From: Pholis gunnellus
Lineage: Eukaryota; Chordata; Actinopteri; Perciformes; Pholidae
Assembly (NCBI GenBank): GCA_910591455.2
Contig: OU342811.1
Coordinates: forward strand, 8,102,947-8,166,946
Length of the DNA stretch: 64,000 nt
Direction of reading: 5' to 3'
Shown in pieces: positions 35,601-48,624 of this stretch. The position numbers and the translations under genes are program-made. The notes beneath the pieces are model-generated. The model was not told the origin of the DNA and searched no databases. It saw nothing but the letters and a program-made list of their open reading frames with translations. Numbering within the stretch: position 1 is the first letter of the stretch; the number at the start of each line of letters is the position of its first letter.

Positions 35601-36300
35601 CTTGAATAAATAGTAATGTGATGGAAATATTTTATTTATATTGTTATGTGTACATTACATGATATACGCTTAAGCTGAATGAACCCCCTCTTGTTTGTAC
35701 TCTTCCCGATCTGCTGCATGTGCCACACGGTAAAGAGTCCAATGGGGAAACAGTGCAACAATGATTATCACTCACATGCAGACAATTCACTGTTGGTTAC
35801 CTTCCCTTATGGTACTCATCCTCATTGTTCATTGCTTTCAGATACATGTGTCTAATTAGACCGCAAAGACAATTACCTACTTATATTTTTAAAGGAACTC
35901 AAAACATTTAGTGTAATGTGTTTGTCTGACATCGTACATGTGTCTGTGTTTGGCCTATCTTTGCACAAAGCAAAACAGCTTAGTATCAGCTCAGCTAAAC
36001 CTACTGTCTGACTGAAATGTAGCATTTTAGTGTTTGCCTAGTATTTTACCAAGACAGTTCCTGTGTCCGCTCACGCAGTCTGACCAGGGAATTCAATTTG
36101 GAGGGTCAGTGACGGCCGCTCGATGTGGGAGGATCCCCTTGTGGGACGGGGGCTCCCAGCGCGACTGTAAACCAGGGCGGACTGTCCTCAGTGCGTCAGG
36201 GGTGTGTCAGGGACAACGTTCTTCATAGAGCTAGCCCGTTAATTTAGCTCTCAAAGTTCCCCAGGTTGATGCATTCAATTTTAAAATGTACACATTCATT
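32601..36300. other. Noncoding DNA, no gene seen
   Basis: No recognised gene in 3.7 kb. Short frames only (88 codons or fewer). A locally GC-richer stretch at about 36050-36235 holds a 64-codon frame without family features. Confidence 0.5.
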
Positions 36301-36840
36301 ACTTTTTTTTATGAAGCCCATGTTTACATGCATTATAAGCATGCAATACTTTTCTAGTCTTCTTATGATGCATTATAGTCACTGTTATAATGAATTGTAA
36401 TGTGATAAGTGGTCATTGTTTGCTTTAAGTAAAGTGAAATAAAAAGAAAATGAAATGTAAGAACACAAATTGTTATAAAATGTATTTCTACTAAAAGCAT
36501 ACAATGGCCACGTGTGACTTGTTGTCATATTATGCATATTATGCATTACAATCCCTGATATAATGCATAACAGAAGAGGATGATGTGTTATATCACTATG
36601 ATCCTTGCTGTAACAAATTGTCAGTTAGTGACTGGGAATAAAAGTACAGTATTATGATACTTGATTGTATAAGTCATGATAAAATGATTTATAATATGTT
36701 ATGACTATTGTTATAAGGCACTTTAGAGTACTTATGACTATAATTATACAGTATAAGCAGACTATAGCGCAGTGGAAATATGCCTATAATGCATTATAGA
36801 CATGGCGTCATAGAAATGTTACCAAACACTGCAGCATGCA
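36300..36840. mobile_element. Palindrome-rich fossil repeat with TATAATGCATTATA motifs
   Basis: The motif ATGCATTATA or its complement recurs many times, including ATGCATTATAG near 36368, TATTATGCATTAC near 36536 and TATAATGCATAA near 36560. A perfect 16-base palindrome, CTATAATGCATTATAG, lies at 36784-36799, close to the right end. Similar monomer-built, GAAATGTTACC-ending sequences occur in other fish genomes by recollection. It is likely a non-autonomous DNA transposon; the superfamily is unknown. Confidence 0.5.
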
Positions 36841-37039
36841 TCTTGTTAGCTTTAAAGCTAGCGAGCAATACATTCGCTGCTTTTTATTTAAAAATACAAA
36901 TGTCACAAAAGCTGGCAACTTTGCTGTGAGGACATGACTTCTCAGACGCTGCATGAAGTCACTGCACCCAGCTGCAATCTGATGTTTCAATTTGTAAGAA
37001 AACAGTCATAAAGAAAGCTTTTCTGTTTTCCACTGCACT

Positions 37040-37252
37040 CTTACTTTTATTATTGTATTTTATACCTGTTTTATTCCATTACAGCTCATTATCAATTTCT
37101 ATTCTCTTGGCTCTGTAATGACTGTCTTTAATTGTTTTTGAATGTCCTTTTATGATGCGTTTCTTTTGCACTCTGTCTCGAAGCATTTTATGTTTTATGT
37201 AAAGCACTTTGAATTGCCTTGTTGCTTGTTTCTATATAAATAAACTTGCCTT
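37040..37252 (+). mobile_element. LINE-type 3' end
   Basis: The block TGTAAAGCACTTTGAATTGCC at about 37198 followed by CTATATAAATAAACTTGCC matches the 3' terminus of a widespread teleost non-LTR retroelement, recognised from memory. The left edge is approximate. A 209-codon minus-strand frame begins its last 20 residues inside this tail, which argues against that frame being a gene. Confidence 0.55.
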
Positions 37253-40202
37253 TGGAGACGTTGAAAGGAAATGCTGACGAAGCTTCGCTAACCGTTTCTT
37301 TATGCCTCCGGTCCTTTGCTAAGCTCAGCTGGACCGAGAGCTTTTTCCAAGTGTTCAGCAATGTTCTATCCCTGATGGTGTGAACTACGATGGTACAGAC
37401 CTGTGTCATGGTTACAAGGGTGTTTTGGAACATCTGTGCCATTATGGGGAAAAGCACACGAGACCAAAGGACGACTGTGTTGACTGTGGGAGACACAAAA
37501 AAAACCCAGGAAGTGTCAGTGTGAGGATGTTTAGAACCGTATGGGCCCATGAGGAGACCACAGCCTAAATCAAATGGACCACCGTGTTTGAAAGGTGATC
37601 CATTGAATGTGATTTGTTTGCTTTGATCTACTGATGGCCAGGTGACATGGCACATAGGACTCCTGTAAGCTGCTTGAACTAATGCGATGCTTTGCTCCGT
37701 TCTAAGAAGGTGCTCATGTTGAAAAAATATGAAATGCCACCAATTTGACCCAGCCTCTGCCATTATTCCAGCAGTAAAAAAACCTGTAATGTGTTGTCGG
37801 TTAGTCATCTCTGGCATGGTACAGTACTAAATGGCACCGATCTGTCCTTTTAATGTTCATCTACAGAGCACAAATGACTACTTATACAGAGTGATCCTTT
37901 ACGACATGCCCCAGTCAAGGTCGTTTTCAGCCCACTTGGCTTCGGTGTTCTGATATCCATCTGCATGGCCTATAATGGATGCTAGTTGATGTTTATCCTC
38001 ATCTAGTTTCAAGGCAAAGGTTCTAGTCTCTCCAAACAGCTGATTTTCATTTGTTGTTGAGCTTGAGCGGTTTTTCGAGATTTGTGACGTTTTAAGCTGC
38101 CGCTCTAACGAGTGTTGCTAATTGAGTTACAAATATCAGCCAGTGCAGTTTCTTTCTTTCTTTTAACTTGAAATTAATTAGTATATTAACCAGTAATTTT
38201 ACGGAGGTAAAAGGCTTTTTTGTCTCATCCATCCGTTTTAAGCTGTGACCTGCTAAGTGTTGATTCGACATGTATCTTCTGCATGGCCATACTTCACATC
38301 TGCAGCACAGTTTGCGTGCAAAATGCTTTTGACCTCTCTTGGCACGAGTTAGAATATTGATCCTCTCGTCTTGATGACAACCAGGAGTCAGCTGTAATTG
38401 ATCCAAATCAATTAGAGCGCCAAGTTTCCTGATAGCCATCAGGAAACTTCACAGTGTGAAAGCCAATAGTTTCTGAGAATGCATTCGTTTACTTGTGTGC
38501 ACACACACAACTCTTCGCTGATGCCAAAGCACTTCAATTGATAAATGATCTATGAAGGAGGGCTCAAGTCTAAACACACAGGACGAAATAATTGTTGCAC
38601 CAAATTTGATGCAGGAGATCAGAGATTGCAGCAGCACCTGCACATGTATTTCACCATCATCGTGATGGGTTAGATTAATGTGGCAAGTTCTTCTTAATTT
38701 CATTTGAAATTTAATGAATCATGAATACAGTAGGAAAAAAAAAGACACCAAATTGGGATCGCTAACCCCCCCCCCAGCATTGTCTGGCATGAACATATAT
38801 AATCATCTATAAACCGCATATTCCTAAACTAGTCTAACGATACAAAAGGAGGAACCAAAGAGAAACATAATTGCCTTGCTGAAAAAATTGCACTCTATAA
38901 AAAGATACCGTTCACTAAACATTATTCTGAATAGAATCCGTGCACCTGAACACGAATGGCCTCGCTGTCCCCTGAACGGAGAGAGATTTTTCTGTTGATG
39001 CTCAAAAATGTAGCCAACCAGACGTCTGACACCTCCCAGCATACTTGTGAAAATGATCCCCACCACCAACAACAACATACTTTCAGCAAATTACATGCAT
39101 TGTTTTCTCTCTTTGCTACATGCATACAGTTTTTGACACAAATTTGGTGTGTTTAATTGCCTGTAAAATACTACTGAAAAAAAAATCACAAATAGGCCAC
39201 GTTTATTTGATATGAAATATTCTGTTTAATTAGAATCTAATACCTTGAAACAGGCTGTTTTATATGGTTAGACCTGCAGGAATACACTCCGTAGGCTACA
39301 ACAGTATGAAGCCAAACAGCATTTTCTAATTTCTAAACGCACAAAACAAAACATAGTGATTCACTGCCAGAACAGACATACTCCGTTTTTCATTGCCAAA
39401 GCCATGAACCGGTTTTGGTACCCTGATTCATCCTTCCCATATGTTAATAATGTCTGCTTGCACAAACACTTTTACACTTACTAATAGTATTAATCATTGT
39501 GCTCGTATTACTGTGGGTTCACAAGGGATTCCCTGTACTTCAGATATAAGATTTGCTCTATAATATTTAACTAAGTTAAAAACAGGAACAGTTGAAAACA
39601 AGCATCAGCTACGTGCCACACAAGCAAAGATCCTTCCAATGCAGCAGAAGCACCGGAGACAGAGGCAGACCACTACAGGCTGTCCATTATCATTGTTGTT
39701 GGCTGGTTTCACACGTCTTCAGGCACAAAATATGTTTACAGGGTCAATCACCTGCCACCTACTCAGTCTGAGTAATTGGAAATGACAACTGTTACATATT
39801 GAATTTCCAGCAGAGAGGAAATTCGGTTCTGTGCTTCAGTAAATACTTATTCCATCAGCTGGGTCCTTTGTGCTTTACATAAGCAGCTGCTCAGACGACC
39901 TCAAAGATGTTGTTGCAATAAATTTACATTGCACACTGCGTCTTACGGTGACCAATAAAAAAAGCTCAGAGGAAATCTTGACGACACTACAAGAGCTGAC
40001 AGAATGCCTTCTTTGAAAAGTCTATACATGCAAAGCAAGCAGATAAAGTTTGTGAAAAATGCAGACAATAAGTTAAATATACAAGTATGCTAAGCTAGCT
40101 TCAGCCCACGTATGTCTTAATGTCTCTAAAGTGTAGCAGTTAAAGTAAATCAGCATATTTGATGAAGATGATGTCCTTCATGATTCTTGCAATGTTTGTT
40201 GA
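37253..40202. other. Noncoding DNA; holds the longest open frame, unrecognised
   Basis: A minus-strand frame of 209 codons (37188-37817) is the longest in the window. It has no domain, signal peptide or family resemblance that I can see, and its 3' end runs through a LINE tail. A C10 run lies at 38766-38775. No other feature was recognised. Confidence 0.45.
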
Positions 40203-40270
40203 ATGTACTTATTTTAAGTCACTTTGGATAAAAGTTTTGGACAAAAGCTAAATAAACATAACATAATGTT
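40203..40270 (+). mobile_element. L2/V-SINE-type 3' tail
   Basis: AAGTCACTTTGGATAAAAG followed by AAAAGCTAAATAAACATAA matches the conserved 3' tail shared by fish L2 LINEs and V-SINEs (GTCGCTCTGGATAAGAGCGTCTGCTAAATG-type), with several substitutions. The final ATAACATAATGTT resembles the short tandem terminal repeats. Only the tail is recognisable, so the body is truncated or eroded. Confidence 0.6.
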
Positions 40271-40339
40271 AAAATATTTTTTGAAATGAGTGGCAAAACT
40301 AAATATTTAATGAAACGCGTTACGTGTTGCAGAAATAAG

Positions 40340-40620
40340 AGCCCTGATTGCTTTTGTTAAAAAGAGCGGCCATAGTCATACCTTTCATATTCTACCGTCG
40401 CCGTCATTGAATGAAGTCTATCAAGTTCAATCTGTAAAATTGAAATGACTAATGCAAATAAATATTTGCAGGAGCCAGAGCGTCTCATAAATAAAGAATG
40501 AAGAATTAACGGCCTGCACAAATTACAGAGCCATTTGCCTAGCATTAAAGAAATGACTTTGAGCGAGCAGTTCAACACAGCATTAACGTAAGTTCTGGTA
40601 CACGCTACTTCAGCTTTTAG
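40340..40620. promoter_or_regulatory. Candidate regulatory block with inverted POU octamers
   Basis: ATGCAAAT at 40452-40459 and ATTTGCA at 40464-40470 form an inverted pair of POU octamer sites with a four-base gap between TGCAAAT and ATTTGCA. GACTAATG and GCATTAAAG cores occur close by. The block has no repeat hallmarks. An enhancer role is inference. Confidence 0.3.
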
Positions 40621-43600
40621 AATAATGAAAGCTAATCACAAAGATTGTGTGTGTCCTTCACTCTGCTTCCCTCAAATAACATTAACAGCCACGCCCAAAG
40701 CGAACAGCGGCACTACTTGTTTCAATTAATGCGGATGTGCCATTAACAGAAGTAATGAGAAGCACTCTCTTCACTTTTGGTCCACATGTACTGTGGGTAC
40801 TTTATTAATAACATAATGACATTTCATTTATCTCTGTGGGAATTGATATACAACAACACAACGCACAGAGGCAGACAAGATGTTCACGCTCATTGTTCGC
40901 AGAAATGACAATGTCCAAAGCTATTTTTATCACATGTGCATTTTCAATTCTCGTGTGAGAGCTTTGCTTAGAAGCTCCTGCCAGCAGAAGTGGGCGTGTT
41001 TGCGATGGGTAAAGCATGCATGGATTAAACGGTGTCAATCATTTGATGCACTTTAAGTAAACAAGCTTAGACACGATAATAACTGCAGTGCTATCTCTAT
41101 GCTGCAGGTTATTTTATATAATATAACTGAATATTAAGAAAATGTATAGTCTAAAGTGACTACGGTTTCATTAATATCTTCAGGATTGATTAAATGCAGA
41201 AGCAAATAAGGGACACAACTGAAGTTACAGAACAATTGTATAATAGCTTCGCTCCACTGGACTGCAGTATGTGTCATCATCTGTCATCATGTCACTGCTC
41301 CATGATATAAAGAATAGTCGTGTCACAATGTAGTTTGCTGCTAAAAGAAGAAAGAAAGAACAAATCATCCTCGTGGCCTTGTTGTCAAAGGAGCATGTCA
41401 TTTAACAGCCATGGCACGTCTTAATTGTAAATTTAGATTGTTTTATTGTATGTCACTCACTTTCTCCACACACTTTGTATTTATACTTTGTCATCTATTC
41501 AATTGGTCCTCCAAAAGGGACAAGAGACAACATAATTGTACAGACGGTAAAATGATGTTGATACAGACCCAGGTTACTAAACAAGATATATTTGCTTTTA
41601 GCTAGGGCCTTTAAATGAATAAATTCAACTTAAGATCTTGAAATTAATTTGTCAGCAGTAGCATTTTTCACATTGCAATGATGACAAATGCAAGATCAAA
41701 TGAGGACTTTCTGGAGTGGATAATGATTATTGATGCCTGTGGTGAGCAGAACTGAACACAAAGTATATACTGCTATATTTCTTTATTACACGTGTATGAT
41801 TTCTGTATTTAGTCATTGGATAAAAGTGTGACAGGGCTGCCTGTTTCACTTTTCCTTTCACTTACACCTAATGACAATACAAATAATCTTCATGGCAAGA
41901 AAAGGACCTTGGATAATAAAAAAATTAAAACGGCAAATTGACCAATCAGGATAATGGTAGAAGAACAAGAGGTAAACTACTGCTTTGCATTTCAGTTATA
42001 TGAAGACAAAGTAAAAAAAATAATAGGATTTGAGGTCATGGTATTAAAGTATGACCTCTAAGCAATATCAGATGACCCTGAGATATTGTTTACAAAAAAG
42101 AATTACTGCCTAAATAGCACAGTTACTACAAGATGTGTATACTATAATGCAGCTTTTAGATTGGATAAATAGAACATATGGGTCGACATACTGTATCATA
42201 GTTATAAGAAGAGTATATCTAATCTTATCAGCACAAGATTAATATTAACATCAGTATAATAGGAAGGACTAGATGTGAGCGTGGACGAGGTCGCAGCAAC
42301 CCTTTCAGCTGAATCCATGCATATCAAGTTTTTTTCAGCGGGGCCGACTCAAAGACAGGCGTGACATTCTATCCAGCTGTGTCAATGGCCAAGCGCCTCT
42401 GCTAAAACGTTTTGTACCATCAATGTGTTACTTTGCTGCTTATTTCACATTTAAAAACATAAATAGTAAGCTAAAGTATTTTTTACAAAGATGTGTTAAG
42501 TTATGTTTGATTTTTTCCAAACTCATCATGCACAATTTTTCCACTTCTCTTCTACTCATGAGTATAGCTCCTTCATTTCGGGTTTGAGCACCCAGTTGCA
42601 GAGCAGCAGTGTCCATCAACAGCCTGCATGCAGGAGGCACAAAGCTTCACTCTACAGTTGATTCACTGGAATCAGGATTTTTCTGCTTTCACTTTTATTG
42701 AACTGCCCGTCTCCTTCATTGCTAAACCTACACAACTGTTAGCAAGATTGCAATGAATCGGAACATTTGTCATCTTCAAATACTGATAATGACGCGTCAC
42801 CACCACCCCACACACATGCACCAACACACAAATGTACACACATAACCTAAATATAACCTGCATATTATGACCTTTTCGTACATCTTATCAATATTTCACT
42901 AACAGTTAGTCTACAGCACTTATTTCGTGCAACGCATCCTAAAATGCAAACGCAAATCTATTCGGCTATGCTTTTGTATTCCAACAGGCACTGCTGGTCA
43001 ATCGTAAATGAAACGTAAAAAACAACTAATTTATGCAAATGTTCACGTTGTTAGCAGTCTAATGAATTTTAATGCAGGTTATCAATTCTGGAGCAAGCAA
43101 TTCACAAGAAAATAAGAGGCTTTGCCTTACTAAGCTGCTGTCTGCTGTGCAAGCTATCAGTCAAAGAGGATATTAACGGAGCACGGGGAACCTCCTTAAT
43201 CAAATTTTGTCCAAAGAACCACGACTACGGTCATCTGCCGTCTTTCTCTCAAACTTTCACACTATCCTTGAACCAGTCATTTTGTGCATTTTGCATTGGA
43301 ATTTGACATCTGCATACAGAAAACAAATAATGGATTGTCCTCAAGAGGAAACTATAAATTCATATAAATTAGTTGACAAGAGGAAATATATTATAAAGGG
43401 GGGTTATGTTTTGTCAACCACACTAAATTAAATCACCACAATTCCCTGTTTTAATGGGCATTAAGAGGGCGAAACAAGCATTAGATACAAAGGCTTTCCC
43501 CCCCTCCTTACACTTTAGCTCCAATGTCTGTAGATATAGAACACCCTGAGGCATGTAAACAATCAAACAGTAACTCATTTTCCAAACAAAAAGTACTGAT

Positions 43601-44759
43601 TGCTTACTTTATTTAACTTAATTCTTTCTGCTCATGAAGGCCACAAGGGAAGTCAAAGTATTTCTTGTTTACCCGATAAAGACCAAAAGAAAGGAAAATG
43701 TGTTTGTTGTGGAGGTTATTGTGCAGTGGTCCAGCATATTCAATGTTAATAAAGCTACCAACCACTAAATCTCAGGGGGAAATGAAAAGTGACTTAACTG
43801 CATGTGGGGGAGGGAAAATGGGCCCAAGAGTTGTGACTGTGCATGATTATCAAGTGTGGTTGGGAAAATAAATGATTGGCCTAGGGAAAGGCTCTATTAT
43901 TTATATGGATTAAGTTGTAAGGTTTGTATTGGGAAGGCTCAGTTAATGTTATTGTAATAAATTGTAAAATCACTTCGTCTTAGGAGTGTACTTAATACTA
44001 ATTTATGTGTGAGGTAAACTTGTGTGAATGTATCAGTTCTTAAAGGAGAGGCTTTGTTGATAAAATAAACCCATGAAAAGGCTTCACTATAGTGCTGTTG
44101 GGGAAACAGGTACACTTTACATAAGGAGTCACAGCTAAACTAAAGTACCTTTCATTTCTCAAAATCCTTTTAAAAAGTCACTTGAGGTAAAGGATTTCTA
44201 TTGCCATTTGCTATTCCACTCTAGCCTTTAATCTGACCACTCCTCCAAATGAAAGACTAAAAGGATGTGATGGCCGAGGACAACAGGTTGACAAATTGGT
44301 AGAAATGCATCAAGACAGAAATAATCCTCATTTAGTAAAAGAACATCTACAACTTAATGTAAGCTACAGTAAACTTTCTCTATGATCATACCAGCTCAGC
44401 AAATGCATTACGTTAATATGGCTATACTTTAATTGTTTCATACTATTCAGTCTGAAATGACTTCCTTGACAACAGCAGTTATGTCCATACATGTGATGCA
44501 TTGATTGGTTTGACTATTTTACACAATGCAAGGCACCAACACCCTTGGGGGAAATTATTTTAGTGTGTGGACGGACATATCTTACGCTGTGATTTAACGG
44601 CAGCGCCATGCCAATGAGTCACATGTTCACTCTGAGATTTACCGCTGGGCTTTTCTCTGGAGGTTGCCCCCACTGAAGCACAGCCACAAACAAAGCACAG
44701 TGCTTTCTGTCCCCGTCTGGTCTCTCCTCTTCTCCTCTAAAGACATTGTTTCAGTTTTA
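40621..44759. other. Noncoding DNA, no gene seen
   Basis: Four kilobases of AT-rich sequence without a recognised gene. Frames are 77 codons or fewer. A short CA/CACC-rich stretch lies at about 42797-42840. No clear transposon ends. Confidence 0.5.
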
Positions 44760-45130
44760 TGTTTCCTGAATTGAGCAGAGACATGGGGGCAACATCTTTG
44801 TTTTGCACTCTAAATAATGAGGCCAGGACAGCTGATTGTGCCGATATAAAAAAAAACATGCCGCTACTCTTCACTCGATTAATACTAGATGCATCCCTCA
44901 TCTTGACAAATAGGGTCGACAAAGATTTCTTCCTATCTATAAAGTGTGACTATGCGAATAATAGCATTTGCCCGTTTTTGAAAGTGCACTTCTGGCTTGC
45001 GATGTCCTATCCTTTCTCAGAAGAGATGACCTTTCGGTGTATGTAAAGCCATTCATCTGTAGCGCACTGCTCTGTCGCGAGAGACGAATGATAACGCATT
45101 GATGCTGTCAAGCAGAACCTTTTCTAATAA
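44760..45130. promoter_or_regulatory. Candidate regulatory block
   Basis: Unique sequence open on both strands for 61-95 codons with CTAAATAATGAGG, GATTAATACTAGATG and AATAATAGCATTTG motifs. There is no protein family resemblance. It is classed as a possible conserved noncoding element by composition only. Confidence 0.22.
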
Positions 45131-45214
45131 AGTCGAACCACAGTGCAGAGATGATTCAAGGGGTCCAAGGTATTTTAAGTTACATTCAACTTGTATGCAA
45201 CTATGAAACTGCTT

Positions 45215-45515
45215 ACTGCAATGTCCCCAAATGATGGTTGTTGGCTGACTGAGACCGATACAGAGTCAGTCCCCATACACTTACTTTAAGTGTCCGCTGG
45301 GTGTGATGTTATGGGGAGAGGTAGCTAGCTGTAGTTAAGGAGCTAGCAGGCAGGTGGAGTGTGAAAGGAAACACCCAGCACTCTAAATGGAAGTTTGCGC
45401 TGAACCCAAGCCACAAGTCTTCGAACCGCCTCCAATGCAAACCAATGGGTTTTATCACACCTCTGTATGTCCATCTTTGTAGAGTCCATGGCGTGCAGTA
45501 GCTGCACATTAACCA
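45215..45515. mobile_element. Non-autonomous transposon-like repeat
   Basis: The right part, TGTATGTCCATCTTTGTAGA followed by GTCCATGGC, is a worn version of the 'TGTCCATTTTTATATACAGTCTATGG' type block that I recall as very common in teleost short repeats. The left part contains GTCAGTCCCCATACACTTAC. The boundaries and superfamily are uncertain and no coding sequence is present. Confidence 0.4.
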
Positions 45516-47369
45516 TTTTCAAATTGTACTTTATTTGAAATGGATTTTACACAGAAGCATGTGGAGCATGTTGTGCAGCTCTGGCGCCTGCTGATAAACT
45601 GTTGTTGTTCACGCAAAGTCAAGTCCTCTGTCACATGAAAACTGTTCTTAGGACACAGAAGGTGCCATTATTGCTCAATCTGATGGATAAGCTGTTGGCT
45701 GAAATGTGAAACTGCCCTGGCCTCCGCTTTGGTTCAAGAAAGTGCTATTCCTCGAGGGGAGACATGCTGTGATTGAAGTATTTACGACAAGACAGAAATG
45801 GGATGGCACAAAGAATGTGGGTGACAGTGACGCATGACTGAACAAATCACTGTGTACAGACTGGAGCGGCCTTTTGAATTGTGATGCCTCACTTTATTGT
45901 GCCGGGGTTAAAAAGGCTCACCTCTCGGGGAGCTGCATTACTCCACCTCGTGCTCTTTTTGATACAGCGGTCCACGGAACAAAGACCATGTCAGCAAAAT
46001 CAGACGAACCCTGACATACAGTTTGGTTACATCTACAAATGCAGTGTGACAGGACACCGACCATGACTGATGGAAAGACAGTTTCTCTAGCACCTAGGTG
46101 TCTTCTAGTTCAGGACAAAACTGCCTCAAAGCACTTATTATTTTTGCACAACTACTAAAAAGTCTGCGTGTTTGATAAAGCCAGCAGAGAGAAGTGCTTT
46201 CCCCTGTACAAAAAAAAGAAATGGTTATAAAAGCAGGAGGCACTACTTAATGCAGTACAGCGCTTTTAGCAAATTCAGATGACTACTTGAATAAGTGCAG
46301 TTTCTCCATCTCTATGGTTAATATTAATCATGATGAGGGGCTTAAGCTTTACTGCTCCAAGTAAAAGCAAACAGAAAAATTGGATGGAAAGTCTTACTGC
46401 TTTAGTTTCTCAGACTCATTATTCTGCATATTCATCTTCTTAATTCTTTGTGCTCTTAGAATCATTTACTAAAGAATAATGTGTCAGTGATATCAAAACC
46501 CAAATACATTAGCATTAACCAACTGCAGGAGCTGATAGAATGACACAGGTTATCTTGGAGATACGTGCGTGAGCCATTTGTGCACTCCAGCTCTAAAATA
46601 TCCTAAAAAGAATGCAAAGAAACACTATAATGAAAAATAATTGCATTACCATGTTAAAGTAGTTTTTTGTTTATTTGTTTCTTTCTTAGAATTAAGACCG
46701 CATTTCCTATAATGTTGGTTCTAGTTGGTTTGTTTTCTCTGCATCTTTGGTTGTTGTTCAACGCCACTTTAGCACTGGGTTTTCAAAATATAAGGCTTAT
46801 AAGATGTATAGCTAAAAAACGTCTAATGAGTTGCACACATTTTGTTCAACAACACCACTTTTGAAACAATACAAACAGAAAGCTAATTTTGTACATCTTC
46901 CAAATTAAGATTTTAGACATTTTTCATTAGTTATGTGTAGAAGAAAAGCAGAAAAAAGGCACAAAGGGCCCGTCCTCTCACTGTAACATCCAACACTACA
47001 TATCAAGAAGACAACTGGTCGCACCTTCACTCATAAACGATAACAGATGTAATTCCATCCAATTCGTCCAAGTGGTGGCACACTTTGGATGAAGGAGAGG
47101 AAGCCAACCGTCTCAATGTTTGGTCTGCTTTAATTGTTTACTCAAAGAGAATATAGTAATTATGTATTGCTGCTAAATTGCAAACAGCACCTTCATTAAG
47201 TATGAAACAATCATATATTTTATAAAATAGTCAAATGCATGTCAGAAAGATTTTCCCTACAGATTCCTAACATTTTACCTGATGAGATTCAAGCTCAGCC
47301 ATTTGTCATTAACAGACCCACAGTAACAATACCAGACAAGAGACTAAATACATTCTGACATTACATTAG
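45516..47369. other. Noncoding DNA, no gene seen
   Basis: Short frames only, no recognised repeat or RNA gene. Confidence 0.5.
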
Positions 47370-47680
47370 TTTCATCATTATAATGACACTATTATTTAGA
47401 CAAGCGAGAGGGTCATTACTGACTGATTGGCTGTCCCGTCCATTAGGGACAAGACAAATGGACCTGGCCTTTCCATTTACACATCTCAATGTCTCATATG
47501 TCCATGGGACCCCTGTCTTTCTGCTTTGTCTCCTGTGTCATAAAGATGTGTGTATAAAACACGCTGCCTTTGAAAGAGAGCACTCTCCTCTCTTCAAGAA
47601 TACAAGTGCACCTCTTGTGGAATTTGCACAGCTGCAGACGCATATCTGTCTGTTCCATTTCAAGGGAAGCTGATATAGAA
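47370..47680. promoter_or_regulatory. Candidate regulatory block
   Basis: Repeat-free sequence with GTCCC-GTCCATTA-GGGAC inverted repeat near 47433-47450 and several pyrimidine-rich unique stretches. The 96-codon frame (47383-47673) is Leu-, Cys- and His-rich with no recognised domain. The regulatory reading is inference. Confidence 0.22.
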
Positions 47681-48000
47681 TGATGTACATATCAGTGTCA
47701 GGGTATAAATCCTGCTGTCAGTCTCAGCTGCTGCTATCAGTTTATGTCCTGTGAAAATGAAATGGTTACCTGAGCAGATCATCACTGCTTACACTGATTG
47801 TACACACTGTTACGCAGCTGCAAAGTCATCTTGTTCCCTTATTGCCGGGCACGTTTTAAATACACTCGCAGTAATAAAAAGGAGGCCTGCGGGAGTAGTG
47901 AGCCTTTTTCGGTATTCACCAAGGCAACTCAGACTCCTGACTTCATGGCTTTTACTCCCAGTAAAGCATAAGCTTGTGACTGACACTGCTTTTTGGTTTT
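47681..48000. other. Noncoding DNA, no gene seen
   Basis: No recognised feature; overlapping short frames on both strands. Confidence 0.4.
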
Positions 48001-48624
48001 TAGGAGTGTAGTGGTACACAAAAGTCACTGTTCGAGCCATACCCCGGTTTTGGTGTCATGGTTCGATGCAAGTTCAGTACAGCAGGGAAAATGTTTTTGA
48101 TTTATTGATTTTGATCAGACAATTGCTCTTGTCAAAGGCAGAGAGAAGCTCCTCGCTGTAGACTGAGGTCGCATTTTTTCCACTGGCAGCTTTGGTAAAA
48201 GAAAAATCATTTCAAACACTTCTGTATTACAATGGACGAACACCGAATAAACACTTTTTTAAAGGAAACGAGTCACAATAGGCTATGAAGCTGCATCTCT
48301 TATACTATGAAATTGAAAATACATACAATAATAAAAAAATGCAACTTGCTATATCCAAATTACCGTTCCTGTCTTACTACACAGTTATTGCGGTCTTAGT
48401 ATTGTAGCCGACTGGGAAAATGCAGGCTGGTCTTCCAGCTCCGGCGTCACAATGTGACTGACTCGCACGCCAATCTGCTTATTGTCTAATCTCAGCATAT
48501 ACGGCTAAAAGGCTCCAGGTTGAACTCGCACTCGTGAACTTTAGTTCCACATTACGTGCATCAATCTACATGCCGTGTATTCTGCGTGTGGCGCACCGGA
48601 CCGTCACCCCCGTACCGTGCTGGT
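48001..48624. mobile_element. Degraded hAT-like non-autonomous element
   Basis: The left end, TAGGAGTGTAGTGGTACACA, is a worn form of the TAGGGGTGTAACGGTACACA terminus of a teleost hAT-type family. CATGGTTCGATGCA follows at about 48058. The right end, ACCGGACCGTCACCCCCGTA (about 48595-48614), is an imperfect reverse complement of the left end. The internal 500 bases have no transposase frame. The ends are inferred from these matches; target-site duplications were not resolved. Confidence 0.5.
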
